Positions 42,310 to 49,668 of a DNA stretch of 64,000 nt are shown one piece after another. The DNA is from Pacificispira sp002696645 (lineage in GTDB: Bacteria; Pseudomonadota; Alphaproteobacteria; UBA8366; Aestuariispiraceae), in assembly GCF_048892425.1 (NCBI RefSeq), contig NZ_JBLZHU010000002.1:62001-126000 (forward strand), read 5' to 3'. A program made the translations under genes and the position numbers. A model generated the notes under the pieces. The model ran no database searches and was not told the origin of the DNA. It saw nothing but the letters and a program-made list of their open reading frames with translations. The first letter of the stretch is position 1. Every line of letters starts with the position of its first letter.

Positions 42310-43239
42310 TCAACAGCCCTTTAAGTCTTTCTCCACACATTCGCGGGCGAGAACTTGTGCTTTTTCGACCTGAGCTGGGGTCATGTCATCCATAACCGTG
42401 TCGCGCAGCCAAGTGCCATGCCGATTTCCATTAAAGGCACTAACATTTGCCCACATATATGCGTTCACAATATTCTTAGGGACGCCTCGACCTAAAGCAT
42501 AAAGAACACCCAGATTTTTCTGGGCTCCCGCATTTCCATTTTCCGCCGCAATCTTAATAAAAGCTGCTGCAAAAGCAAAATCTTGGAGTGTACCTTGCCC
42601 GTAATAGGCCATTACTCCCAAGTTATTTTGTGCACCGGAATGTCCTGCTCTAGCGGCGGCGTGGTAGTTCTCTTGCGCGAACTGATAATCCTTCCTAGTA
42701 AATCTTCCTAAATCACTTTGCATGCCTACACTGAAATACGTTCCCGCAATATCGTTAAGCTCAGACGTAGTGTACATAAACCATTTTTCGACAGTCATCC
42801 CGACACGAGAAAAATCTTCATTATTTACTGCTAGATAATCCAAATAGTACTCTGCCAATGTATCGCCCTGTTCGGCAGCACGCCTGAACCATTGCTCGGC
42901 ACTTCTGTCATCTTGCATAACGCCTTCCCCATTAAAATACAGAAGGCCCAGATGAAACTGCGCGTAAACGAAGCCCTGTTCAGCTGCGGCACTATACCAC
43001 TTGGCAGCCGACGCAAAATCTTGTGGGGTAATTTCCCCCTTTTCAAATCGTAAACCCAATTGAAACTGCGAGAAGGCATTTCCCTTATCTGAAAGCGATT
43101 TCCATTCACGCAGAGCCGTCTCGAAGTCACCATTTCGTTCAGCAGCATATGCCTTTTGATAGTCGTCACTCCAGCTCACCCCCCCATTCCCAATAAGAAT
43201 GATTACAACCATTGAAAACGCCGCAGCCGCAATTTTCAT
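42310..43239 (-). CDS. Secreted Sel1-repeat protein (island)
   Basis: A 309-aa protein with a signal peptide (MKIAAAAFSMVVIILIGNGG) and about six Sel1-like/TPR-type repeats; unit pattern A...G...AQ..LG..Y..G.GV..D...A..W...AA, for example AKWYSAAAEQGFVYAQFHLG and QNNLGVMAYYGQGTLQDF. Such proteins act as protein-interaction scaffolds, often in the periplasm. The gene ends CVEKDLKGC. It starts 15 bp after the 43255 gene's stop region, likely the same transcript. The 190-bp gap to the convergent 42118 gene is AT-rich with no obvious gene. Confidence 0.82.
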   Translation of the reverse strand: MKIAAAAFSMVVIILIGNGGVSWSDDYQKAYAAERNGDFETALREWKSLSDKGNAFSQFQLGLRFEKGEITPQDFASAAKWYSAAAEQGFVYAQFHLGLLYFNGEGVMQDDRSAEQWFRRAAEQGDTLAEYYLDYLAVNNEDFSRVGMTVEKWFMYTTSELNDIAGTYFSVGMQSDLGRFTRKDYQFAQENYHAAARAGHSGAQNNLGVMAYYGQGTLQDFAFAAAFIKIAAENGNAGAQKNLGVLYALGRGVPKNIVNAYMWANVSAFNGNRHGTWLRDTVMDDMTPAQVEKAQVLARECVEKDLKGC

Positions 43240-43254
43240 CTCGGATTCCCCAAT

Positions 43255-43878
43255 CTAAAGCTCGTTGCCAAACCGCTCTGCCGCCGCCGCCCAGCCAATT
43301 TCCTCATAATGCATCGCCTGTTCAACTAAGCGATTGTAGGTTTTCTTGTGCATCCCCTTTGGCTTTCTTGCGAAGGGCGCATCTAATCCCCAGTCTCCGC
43401 CCAGCTTCCTGCGAATTTTTTGGGCTTTGGAAAGGGTGCGGTCTGCGTATCCTTCATTTTGGCTTCGATAGGCGAAACGATAGGCTTTCACGCTCGCAAA
43501 TTTGGACGCGCCGTTTAGCAGATAAAGTTTAGCAGCCCTCTTGCCGGTCAATGGACAGACAAACCACCAGCGCAGGCCCCCGAAATTTGGCGTCGTGGTC
43601 GTAAGCCTAACCACGTAGTCCTCTGGTTTGCCGTTACATGTGTACTGCAGGCGCATCGACGCGTCGGATGGGTCTTTCATATCTGCGATGTACCCTATCG
43701 AAGCCGATTTCTCTCCTGAATCGACATAGTGCCAAACAAGGCCGCCGCTCGTCCAAGCACCTGGCACCACCAGCTTGTCACGGACTAGCTTGTTCAGATT
43801 GAGAGGTACACCATCCTCAACAACCGGCTTCGTAGACCACCGATACCAATGTCCAGATCCGATACCGCCCATCTTCAC
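43255..43878 (-). CDS. Island protein of a phage/ICE-associated family, zinc-ribbon-like block degenerate
   Basis: A 207-aa basic protein. It starts MGGIGSGHWYRW and has LNLNKLVRDKLVVPG, GGLRWWFVCPLTGKRAAKLYLL, AYRFAYRSQNEG and KAQKIRRKLG in order. This set of motifs is shared by an uncharacterised family common in proteobacterial islands. In family members as I recall them, the second half normally carries a CxxC (as in FACRxCHxLAYxSQ); here it reads FASVKAYRFAYRSQ, so the zinc ribbon would be incomplete with only Cys of FVCP left. Function unknown. The alternative start is Met3. Confidence 0.65.
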   Translation of the reverse strand: MKMGGIGSGHWYRWSTKPVVEDGVPLNLNKLVRDKLVVPGAWTSGGLVWHYVDSGEKSASIGYIADMKDPSDASMRLQYTCNGKPEDYVVRLTTTTPNFGGLRWWFVCPLTGKRAAKLYLLNGASKFASVKAYRFAYRSQNEGYADRTLSKAQKIRRKLGGDWGLDAPFARKPKGMHKKTYNRLVEQAMHYEEIGWAAAAERFGNEL

Positions 43879-43929
43879 CTCTCAGATTTTATCGAAATCA
43901 TTAGGTAAATCGCCGCTAAGAATTCATTG

Positions 43930-43963
43930 TCTACAATACAGCTTGGTCTACAATACAGCTTGG
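43930..43963. repeat. Two perfect 17-bp tandem repeats
   Basis: tctacaatacagcttgg occurs at 43930-43946 and again at 43947-43963 with no spacer, ending 3 bp before a TTGACA box on the plus strand and 51 bp before the start of the 43255-43878 gene on the other strand. It could be an operator for either transcript. Confidence 0.8.
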
Positions 43964-43966
43964 CTA

Positions 43967-44069
43967 TTGACATAGTGGCCCGTTTCTCTATCTTATTTCG
44001 TAGGCATAGCCTGCGAGGCCGCCTCTGCGGTCGCCAAAAAAGCTCCAACCCTTTGGGTGGGGCTTTTTT
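43967..44069 (+). ncRNA. Candidate small RNA with promoter and terminator
   Basis: TTGACA (43967-43972), 16 bp and TATCTT (43989-43994) could start a transcript near 44001 that ends at a strong hairpin plus U-run (AAAAAAGCTCC...GGGGCTTTTTT, 44036-44069). The roughly 65-nt product contains a further GC-rich fold, gcgaggccgcctctgcggtcgc. No open reading frame fits. Expression is unproven. Confidence 0.35.
44036..44069. terminator. Bidirectional rho-independent terminator
   Basis: Stem from AAAAAAGCTCCA.CCC to GGGTGGGGCTTTTTT with a TTT loop and one bulged base. A-run and T-run flank it on both sides, so it can stop the DUF3800 transcript on the minus strand and any rightward transcript on the plus strand. 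Confidence 0.85.
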
Positions 44070-44892
44070 ATTTAGTTACACGGATTTCATCGAAGCAACT
44101 ATATTTCGTCGCTAACATTGGCCAATCATCCTCAGATAAAGAGCATTCAATTAATTTGCCTTCTTCTAAGAGACGACGATAGGGCCGGTTGTTTTTGTCA
44201 TAACCGCCCATGCAAATCGGCCAAAGGTAGAGGTCCGCAAGTTGAGCCATTGGAGATGTTTTCTCCTTCAACTTGAAGTCATAGAGGGTCGTTTTTAGCT
44301 CCTCATTCGTCAACGGTGCGTACTTCTTGGAGGTATCTGAATCGAAGGGAAGACCCTGTGTTCTCATATCCTGATAGTACTGATTAAGGCATCTATCTTC
44401 GACCTTGTTGCAACGCTCTGGCATGACCCTCAGAAGCGCCCCTTTGGTTAATGCGTATTTAGCCGCTCGTTCAACAACGATAGTAAATGCAGTTTTGCAG
44501 AGCATCCATGGATTATTGTTGTATTCCATTAGATAGCGAGCATTGTAACCGGGCCTATCGACCACGCATGCAATACCGATTACCGATACCGTACTCATCA
44601 ACTGAGAAAGCTCTTCGTAAAACTTTTCTTTCTCAGCATCTGGCAAGCCACGCAACCAAACAAAGTTTTTGTTCTGCGAACGAATCTCAGATGAATGAAG
44701 TGGTTTGGTAAGCTCCCATTTATCCAGAAATTCAGCGTGTAGTTTTCTGGCTTCCACTTCGTCAGATTCATCAATTATAATTCCACCCAGAGCGAACCAA
44801 TCACGTCCGTGTGCAGGGACGCGGCCAACCTTGCGAGTAGGATGTCTCGTGCCTGAATCATCAAGATAGAGATTCAACTTCATCTTTGTCAC
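44068..44892 (-). CDS. DUF3800 domain protein (island)
   Basis: A 274-aa protein of the DUF3800 family, predicted to have an RNase H-like fold. The N-terminal acidic motif LYLDDSGTRH and the ALGGIII.. strand, LHSSEIRS, and C-terminal SPMAQLADLYLWPI (with a conserved Asp) match the family. Start at GTG 44892 (ribosome site gagg 8 bases upstream) or ATG 44883. DUF3800 genes are frequent in genomic islands and have been linked to anti-phage contexts, but the activity is unknown. It ends in the bidirectional terminator. Confidence 0.82.
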   Translation of the reverse strand: MTKMKLNLYLDDSGTRHPTRKVGRVPAHGRDWFALGGIIIDESDEVEARKLHAEFLDKWELTKPLHSSEIRSQNKNFVWLRGLPDAEKEKFYEELSQLMSTVSVIGIACVVDRPGYNARYLMEYNNNPWMLCKTAFTIVVERAAKYALTKGALLRVMPERCNKVEDRCLNQYYQDMRTQGLPFDSDTSKKYAPLTNEELKTTLYDFKLKEKTSPMAQLADLYLWPICMGGYDKNNRPYRRLLEEGKLIECSLSEDDWPMLATKYSCFDEIRVTK

Positions 44893-45101
44893 TGAATATC
44901 CTCATAGCTATTCGGCCTATTGTGTAAATGATTTGTTCATCCAATTTCGTTAATCCATAGGAAACCTGTAGTCGACATACCATACTGACGAGTTCAATCC
45001 AACTGAACAGCCGACAAATTCTATTGGTACCATGCACTTTTCTTTTTAGCCTCTTCCAATGCTTTGGATCAACTACTGCAAACCACTTGGTATATTAAAT
45101 G

Positions 45102-45241
45102 TGTTCCCGCGTCAGGAACCAATAGCGCCCCTTTTTCGACCATAACGGTTCCCAGTGTCGGAACTGGTTTCATTGATTTGGATGATGTTTTCGTCCGAGC
45201 GGTTCCCGATGTCGGTACCAGCGGTTCCTAAGGTTGGAACC
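45102..45241. other. Iteron-like sites, candidate replication origin of the island
   Basis: Four 19-bp sites of the form GGTTCC-N7-GGAACC: 45102-45120 (tGTTCC), 45147-45165 (GGAACt), 45201-45219 (GGTACC) and 45223-45241 (perfect). Start-to-start spacings are 45, 54 and 22 bp. Three lie inside the 3' end of the winged-helix gene at 45112 and one across its stop; an AT-rich stretch (44893-45101) lies beside them. Iterons inside the initiator gene next to an AT-rich segment is the layout of lambda O and of some satellite origins. Confidence 0.6.
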
Positions 45242-45636
45242 GTGTTTTTATTTTCAGACCATTTTCGATAGGTGTGTTTTGCGGGTTGCCCTGAGTAATC
45301 CTCAGTCGTGAGTTCCCATTCCGACGCCCGGCCTTCCCCAGCCAACACCTTGCTGATGAAATGGCCGCGATAGTGAGCAATCAGAAACCCTTTCGCCTGC
45401 AGATCTGCAAAGGCTCGTTGCACTTTCACATTCCCGGCGCGAAGGGCCTCACGCGCCCGTCTATGACTCATGCCGATCTGTCCATTGTTGACACCGTTAT
45501 GCCTGGCCCATATCTCGATCAGCAGCGCCTTTGCCTCGTTACTGAGCGCCTTCCATGCCGCACTTCCCGTAACGCCACGATGCAACCGGATGAACGGCTC
45601 ATGCTTTGACCGGCCTTTTTGATTCACTTTTCCCAT
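45112..45636 (-). CDS. Winged-helix, replication-initiator-like protein (island)
   Basis: A 174-aa protein; ATG 45636 (MGKVNQKGRSKHEPFIRLH) follows ggagag, whereas a TTG four codons earlier has no site. Residues 15-110 form a winged-helix-like region: FIRLHRGVTGSAAWKALSNEAKALLIEIWARHN then ISHRRAREALR-type recognition helix (MSHRRAREALRAGNVKVQRAFADLQAKGFL, in part). The polar C-terminal tail (TVPTLGTAGTDIGNRSDEN...SSDTGNRYG) is encoded by the iteron-like repeats. The layout suggests an origin-binding replication protein, but no helicase or primase gene accompanies it. Confidence 0.6.
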   Translation of the reverse strand: MGKVNQKGRSKHEPFIRLHRGVTGSAAWKALSNEAKALLIEIWARHNGVNNGQIGMSHRRAREALRAGNVKVQRAFADLQAKGFLIAHYRGHFISKVLAGEGRASEWELTTEDYSGQPAKHTYRKWSENKNTVPTLGTAGTDIGNRSDENIIQINETSSDTGNRYGRKRGAIGS

Positions 45637-45723
45637 GCGACTCTCCAAATATCTTGGTGCGTTGTCAGAGAAAACGGAGACCCAGTTTTAGGGCCTCCGT
45701 ATCCAAGCGGTTCTCTTTGCGGC

Positions 45724-46017
45724 CTATGCAGCCTCGAACTCGATTGAAACAACGCTGACAACTGAATGGAGGACGTACCTGGCGTGTGAGCCTGGAAACG
45801 GTCCACGATGGGCCTCATGAACGGTTTCTATGTTGATGCCGTATTCATGGCGGAGATTGTGGACATAGCCCGACCATCGAGGTCCAGGCGTCGTGATTGG
45901 CGTGCAGCCATACTTCCCAGCCTCAACGAGCTTAGAAAGTGCCCAGGCGTTGCGCCCAGTTAACTCTACGACTCTACTTTCACCATTTTGATCCAGGACA
46001 GTGAATATTGCTTTCAT
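45724..46017 (-). CDS. Phage-type winged-helix domain protein
   Basis: A 97-aa protein. ELTGRNAWALSKLVEAGKYGCTPITTPGPRWSGYVHNLRHEYGI (seen in blocks) followed by IETVHEAHRGPFPGSHARYVL is a small winged-helix family found beside integrases and AlpA in prophages and islands of alphaproteobacteria. Its start overlaps the stop of the upstream 58-aa gene by 4 bp. Presumably a DNA-binding regulator of the island; no target is known. Confidence 0.75.
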   Translation of the reverse strand: MKAIFTVLDQNGESRVVELTGRNAWALSKLVEAGKYGCTPITTPGPRWSGYVHNLRHEYGINIETVHEAHRGPFPGSHARYVLHSVVSVVSIEFEAA

Positions 46018-46190
46018 AGCTGGCCCTCCGTATCGGGGAGGCCCAATTCAAAAGCATAGACTCTGGCATGAGTGACAGGCAGGCCATGTCGACGGGCCAA
46101 AGTTACTACACGCCAATTGGGTTTTGCAGCCGAACTTGGGTTGGTACTAATTTGAAACTCGAAATCAAATGCGAGTTGATGTATGGTCAT
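46014..46190 (-). CDS. Small island protein, unknown function
   Basis: A 58-aa protein starting MTIHQLAFDFEFQIS at ATG 46190, after a perfect ribosome site (aggagg, 7 bases). A longer reading from 46229 has no site. RVVTLARRHGLPVTHARVYAFELGLPDTE has a short helix-turn-helix flavour. Coupled by 4 bp to the winged-helix gene downstream. Confidence 0.6.
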   Translation of the reverse strand: MTIHQLAFDFEFQISTNPSSAAKPNWRVVTLARRHGLPVTHARVYAFELGLPDTEGQL

Positions 46191-46284
46191 AAGGTGACCT
46201 CCTAGTTTTTCCGAACGAGGGGAAATCATGCCCTGGGTCGGTTGCCGCCGATTCCAGGGCTTTCGTTTGTCGTACTCCTTTCAT
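46165..46284 (-). CDS. Possible 39-aa coupled small ORF after AlpA
   Basis: ATG at 46284 overlaps the alpA-like stop by 4 bp and the frame runs 39 codons (MKGVRQTKALESAATDPGHD...), ending 26 bp inside the next gene. It carries that gene's ribosome site. No homology is recognised; the ATGA coupling is the only support. Confidence 0.35.
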   Translation of the reverse strand: MKGVRQTKALESAATDPGHDFPSFGKTRRSPYDHTSTRI

Positions 46285-46490
46285 GTGACCTCCTTTGTGG
46301 TCTGGGATGTTGAGGTCCGCCTATTGGCTGAGACCCAGCTATCAAGGTCCTGGACCCGATAGACGATTGCGCGACCAAGAGCGGAGTATGCAGGCCCTCC
46401 TCCATAGACGCGCAGTTTCTCTAAAGTTGAGCGGGAAAGGCCTACGTATTCAGCGGCCTTTATGGTTCTTATCCATTGATTTTCATTCAT
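46281..46490 (-). CDS. AlpA/excisionase-family DNA-binding protein
   Basis: A 69-aa MerR-like helix-turn-helix: IRTIKAAEYVGLSRSTLEKLRVYGGGPAYSALGRAIVYRVQDLDSWV, seen in blocks, is the AlpA/Phage_AlpA pattern (AAxYxGLSxSTLxxxR, GPxxxxxGRxVxYxxxDLDxWL). Such proteins regulate integrase or promote excision. It is the first gene of the minus-strand run toward 45112. Confidence 0.88.
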   Translation of the reverse strand: MNENQWIRTIKAAEYVGLSRSTLEKLRVYGGGPAYSALGRAIVYRVQDLDSWVSANRRTSTSQTTKEVT

Positions 46491-46979
46491 CTATTCAGTC
46501 TCCTTACGTTGCTATCTGCAAACCGACCCAAGAGCAGCCAGCGCACGCCAATTATAGCGTTTTGCCCGACCAAGTACATGATGAAAGGCTTTTTCAACCC
46601 AGCTTAAAGTCACCAAGTCAGAAATTTTTGGTCTAAAAATCCTAAGTATTTGAAATATTAGATGTTTATCATAATAATGGTGTACGAAAACCGCACACTG
46701 TACTCGCACTATAATGCGAATTAAATTCGAAATGTTTGCTTTACTTGGGTATACGGAATGTATATTGACCAGCGATTCGCTATGATTCCCATTTAACTTG
46801 TAGTTTTTACTCTTAAAAATTTCCGCGTTCCGACATAGCAAATTTGAAACTCCTTCCATTCTCAGCCATTAGAAAAGGGCAATTTGATAGAAGGGATAGT
46901 AGTCCAAATCGCAGATTTCGTAACCAGAACAAATGCGAACGGAACTTGTGTATAACCAGGATATCAGGGGGAATGCGCG
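46491..46979. other. AT-rich spacer between integrase and AlpA genes, no supported gene
   Basis: 489 bp with many short A/T runs and no reading frame with a convincing start, ribosome site or composition. It must contain the promoter of the AlpA-led run (minus strand). I see no repeat longer than 10 bp and no hairpin with a U-run strong enough to call. Confidence 0.5.
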
Positions 46980-48242
46980 TTATTGTTTTTTGGCGTCGAT
47001 AGAATGAACAACCGCTTTCGGGTAGTCATTCATTGTCGCTGCGATTGCGGAAGCTATTCGATCAGCAGATGCCTTGGCTGGGTCGTCAGCAATGTGGGCA
47101 TAACGGGCCGTTGTCTTAGGGTCGCGATGCCCAAGAATTTTACCAACGACACCCAGACCCATTCCAGCACCAGCGCCAACGCTGGCGAAACTGTGGCGAA
47201 GGTCATGCAAACGAACATCCTCCAGTCCAGCCACTTTGCGAAGGCGCATCCATGCCTTTGGAACGCCAACGAAGTGCTTTCCTTCGACTTCGCCTGGGAG
47301 AACAAAGGGGTTTCCTTCCATGCGCGGAAGCGCCGCCAGAAGCTCCAGAACCGGCGCACCGATTGGAACGCGCCTCTGACCCGACTTAGATGTTGGAAGT
47401 TCCAGATAGCCCCGTTCAAAATTCACATGCGACCATTGCAGCGTCAGGATTTCAGACTTTCGACACCCAGTTAGAATCAATAGGCGGATTGCGGCAATCG
47501 CAGTCTTGTTTTCAGATCCGCGTTCAGCGTCCAAAAGCGCTTCCCCTAACCACGCAAGTTCCTGTGGAGATAGGAACCGCTCATTGCGTTTGTCTGCGTA
47601 GCGTTTGACGCCTCGCACAGGATTATCGACCCGCATACCCCCATCCACCGCATAAGTGAAGATACCCCCCAACAGGCCGACTGTGCGCGTGGCAGTCCCT
47701 TGACCCCCAGTGACCCGCGCCCTGCCATTAGGTCCAGTCTTAACATCCACAGCAGTCTTTCCAGCCGCAACATCGCGCATAAAGGTTCGGATATCGTTTA
47801 TGGTGACATCCTTGACCCGCTTGCGACCCAGCAGCGGCTTGATATGGCGCTCAATCCTCCCCCTATCCGTGGCGAGTGTACTAGCCGACTTCGTACCAGC
47901 ACCGTCTTTAAGATAGAGGTCGCAGAGTTCGGATACGGTCTTGGCGTCCTTCTCGGCCCGCTTTGCAGAGGCAGGGTTCTTTCCCTCCAGCAACTGACTG
48001 AGCACGCGAATGGCCTCTTTGCGCGCCTGATCCGGCGTCCAAGGGTTTCCATGCGGCCCAATGGTGTAACGACTCAGCCGACCATGCAGCCGGTACTGCA
48101 GGACATAGACCCGCTTACCCTTGGGCGTGACCTTCAGACCAAATCCCTTGATTTCGGTATCCCAGAGAAAGCTGTCCTTCTCAGCAGGCACAACGCTGTC
48201 CACCACCCGCTTGTTGATTTTTGTGACCGTGTTTACCGACAT
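46980..48242 (-). CDS. int: Tyrosine-type site-specific integrase
   Basis: A 420-aa integrase of the DUF4102/P4-like class. Start ATG 48242 (MSVNTVTKINKRVVDSV) after ggaaggg; ten earlier codons are not conserved. N-terminal arm-binding domain (FLWDTEIKGFGLKVTPKGKRVYVLQYR, in part), SAM-like core-binding domain (about 95-190), then the catalytic domain with Arg in TGCRKSEILTL, His-x-x-Arg in HDLRHSFAS, His in LGHRDPKTTARYAH and nucleophile Tyr in the same block. All catalytic residues are present. It sits next to attR with its start facing the attachment site. Confidence 0.95.
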   Translation of the reverse strand: MSVNTVTKINKRVVDSVVPAEKDSFLWDTEIKGFGLKVTPKGKRVYVLQYRLHGRLSRYTIGPHGNPWTPDQARKEAIRVLSQLLEGKNPASAKRAEKDAKTVSELCDLYLKDGAGTKSASTLATDRGRIERHIKPLLGRKRVKDVTINDIRTFMRDVAAGKTAVDVKTGPNGRARVTGGQGTATRTVGLLGGIFTYAVDGGMRVDNPVRGVKRYADKRNERFLSPQELAWLGEALLDAERGSENKTAIAAIRLLILTGCRKSEILTLQWSHVNFERGYLELPTSKSGQRRVPIGAPVLELLAALPRMEGNPFVLPGEVEGKHFVGVPKAWMRLRKVAGLEDVRLHDLRHSFASVGAGAGMGLGVVGKILGHRDPKTTARYAHIADDPAKASADRIASAIAATMNDYPKAVVHSIDAKKQ

Positions 48243-48260
48243 ACCAAACCCTTCCAATCT

Positions 48261-48300
48261 GATTGCTAGCAATCATATAGCAATCTCTAGCAATCATACC
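48261..48300 (+). repeat. Arm-type repeats near attR
   Basis: Three TAGCAATC cores in a row: the palindrome GATTGCTAGCAATC (48261-48274), then atagcaatct and ctagcaatca. Bases 48266-48286 match 41035-41055 near attL with one difference. They overlap the integrase leader. Two tandem ttttctatag units follow at 48341-48360. Confidence 0.6.
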
Positions 48301-48389
48301 AGAGGAAACTTGGTAAGGCTTGAGAACATATAAACCTATGTTTTCTATAGTTTTCTATAGTAGGGGAAAATGGATGATACCATAACCCT

Positions 48390-48438
48390 TGCCCTCCGAA
48401 GGCAGAGGTCACAGGTTCGAATCCTGTCGGGCGCACCA
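48390..48438. repeat. attR (49-bp direct repeat of tRNA-Arg 3' end)
   Basis: Exact copy of 40941-40989. It lacks the 5' half of the tRNA, so it is an attachment scar and not a second tRNA gene. Directly followed by seven T residues. Confidence 0.95.
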
Positions 48439-48513
48439 TTTTTTTCGAAGACTTTAGCGTATTCTGGCAATTGTCCGCGCAGGTCGTATTTTGGGTCAGC
48501 TATATTGGGGCCC

Positions 48514-49533
48514 CTATCGCGCCTCAAAATATATTGAATCAATCAATTGGTAGCTGTTCAGCGTGCGCCAGTTGATATCAGCCCGCCCATCATGGAATTT
48601 CAGTGTTTCCCCGGCTGAAACCTCATAGACAACCGTGTTGCCTGTTACCTTGGGCTGCGTGTCTGTTGTTATGACGCCAGCCCGGGCGTCCTCAACCAGT
48701 ACAAAGGTAACACGCGCATCCTGCTGAAAAGACATTTCGCGCGTCCAGCCACGATCATAGCGATGCCCCAGATAGTCCCAATAAACCGGCAGGCCCAATT
48801 CGCCAGCAGCATCGCCTGTTCCCTGGGCGGAACCATCCAGGGCCCCAACACGCAACCCCGTATCCGGGATCCAGGGAATCGTGCCTGGCAGAACCGTCAT
48901 GCTTCCCTGCTCTGCCTGAATAAAGTCCGGGAACTGACGGAATACTGGATGAAATTTGGCGTTGTGGGAAACAGGTCGCCAAATCTCCTCAGGTGCCATC
49001 CCTGCTGTTTGATAGGCGGAAACCTCTGACCCAGATAAAACTTTCTGATTAACCATCGGCACAAGGCCAGTATGGGGATCCACCAGGAAAGTCGTCCCAT
49101 CGGGGCGATAAACCCGCACTATTGTATGGGCCCCACCCCGCCGACCAATCAAGTTTAACTGTACCGCGTGATATCCTAGCTTTTGTATTAAATAAGCCAG
49201 CGTGCGCGCACTGGCATCACAATGCCCTCTCAGTTCAATCACCTCGATCGCGCCAGGCTCCACCCTAAGGAAAGCGGGAAGGCCTGTATGGGTAACGAAG
49301 GGTCTAAGCTTTAGAAGAAGCGGTTTTTCCTGAGGGTCGCTGGTCAAATATATCTCATAAACGCGCTTGGTCAGGTCTATTGCCAGCGCGTCCAGATTCA
49401 TCTGGCCTTCAGCCTGTCCAACAAAGTCCAATGCGGATTGTTTGGCATAGGCTTCGACCAGAACCTTGAACCCGGTCAAGGCAACAACACCAAAGACAAC
49501 CAGGCTTACAGTCCATATCGCAATTGTTTTCAT
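48514..49533 (-). CDS. Membrane-anchored transglutaminase-like protein
   Basis: A 339-aa protein with one N-terminal membrane helix (IAIWTVSLVVFGVVALTGFKVLV) and a periplasmic transglutaminase-like domain. The Cys-His-Asp triad is visible: Cys in LRGHCDASARTLAYLI, His in GAHTIVRVY and Asp in FLVDPHTG. The C-terminal 130 residues are unassigned. The family holds peptidases and amidases as well as transglutaminases, so the activity is open. It lies just outside attR and belongs to the original chromosome by composition. Confidence 0.7.
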   Translation of the reverse strand: MKTIAIWTVSLVVFGVVALTGFKVLVEAYAKQSALDFVGQAEGQMNLDALAIDLTKRVYEIYLTSDPQEKPLLLKLRPFVTHTGLPAFLRVEPGAIEVIELRGHCDASARTLAYLIQKLGYHAVQLNLIGRRGGAHTIVRVYRPDGTTFLVDPHTGLVPMVNQKVLSGSEVSAYQTAGMAPEEIWRPVSHNAKFHPVFRQFPDFIQAEQGSMTVLPGTIPWIPDTGLRVGALDGSAQGTGDAAGELGLPVYWDYLGHRYDRGWTREMSFQQDARVTFVLVEDARAGVITTDTQPKVTGNTVVYEVSAGETLKFHDGRADINWRTLNSYQLIDSIYFEAR

Positions 49534-49668
49534 TGGCCGACCCCGGACATTCCCTGCATCACCGGTGCTGTTTCATACCTGTGCATAAAGCCCTAATTCT
49601 CTATGAGCAGGCAAACGAACATTTCATACGCATTGGCGGTCGGATTGTGCACCTGGCAAGCGCCTGCG

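Larger units (their letters stand above)
40941..48438. mobile_element. 7.45-kb integrative genomic island in tRNA-Arg(CCG)
   Basis: Bounded by identical 49-bp direct repeats (40941-40989 and 48390-48438), the first being the 3' part of tRNA-Arg(CCG). The integrase gene abuts the right end, as usual for tRNA-targeting tyrosine recombinases. The interior is distinctly more AT-rich than the flanks. Contents: integrase, AlpA-like regulator, small winged-helix proteins, replication-like gene with iteron-like sites, DUF3800 protein and unrecognised cargo. No structural phage, relaxase or type IV secretion genes are visible, so it would need a helper to move between cells. Confidence 0.93.

Noticed and set aside
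43930..44892. Type III toxin-antitoxin (RNA repeats plus toxin)
   Set aside because: The tandem repeats lie upstream of, not inside, the putative transcript, and the adjacent DUF3800 gene runs in the opposite direction.
46512..46859. 115-codon minus-strand reading frame between integrase and AlpA
   Set aside because: No ribosome site, no recognisable domain and composition of AT-rich spacer; probably chance.
48390..48438. Second tRNA-Arg gene
   Set aside because: Only the 3' 49 bases are present; the acceptor 5' strand and D-arm are missing. It is the attR scar of the island.
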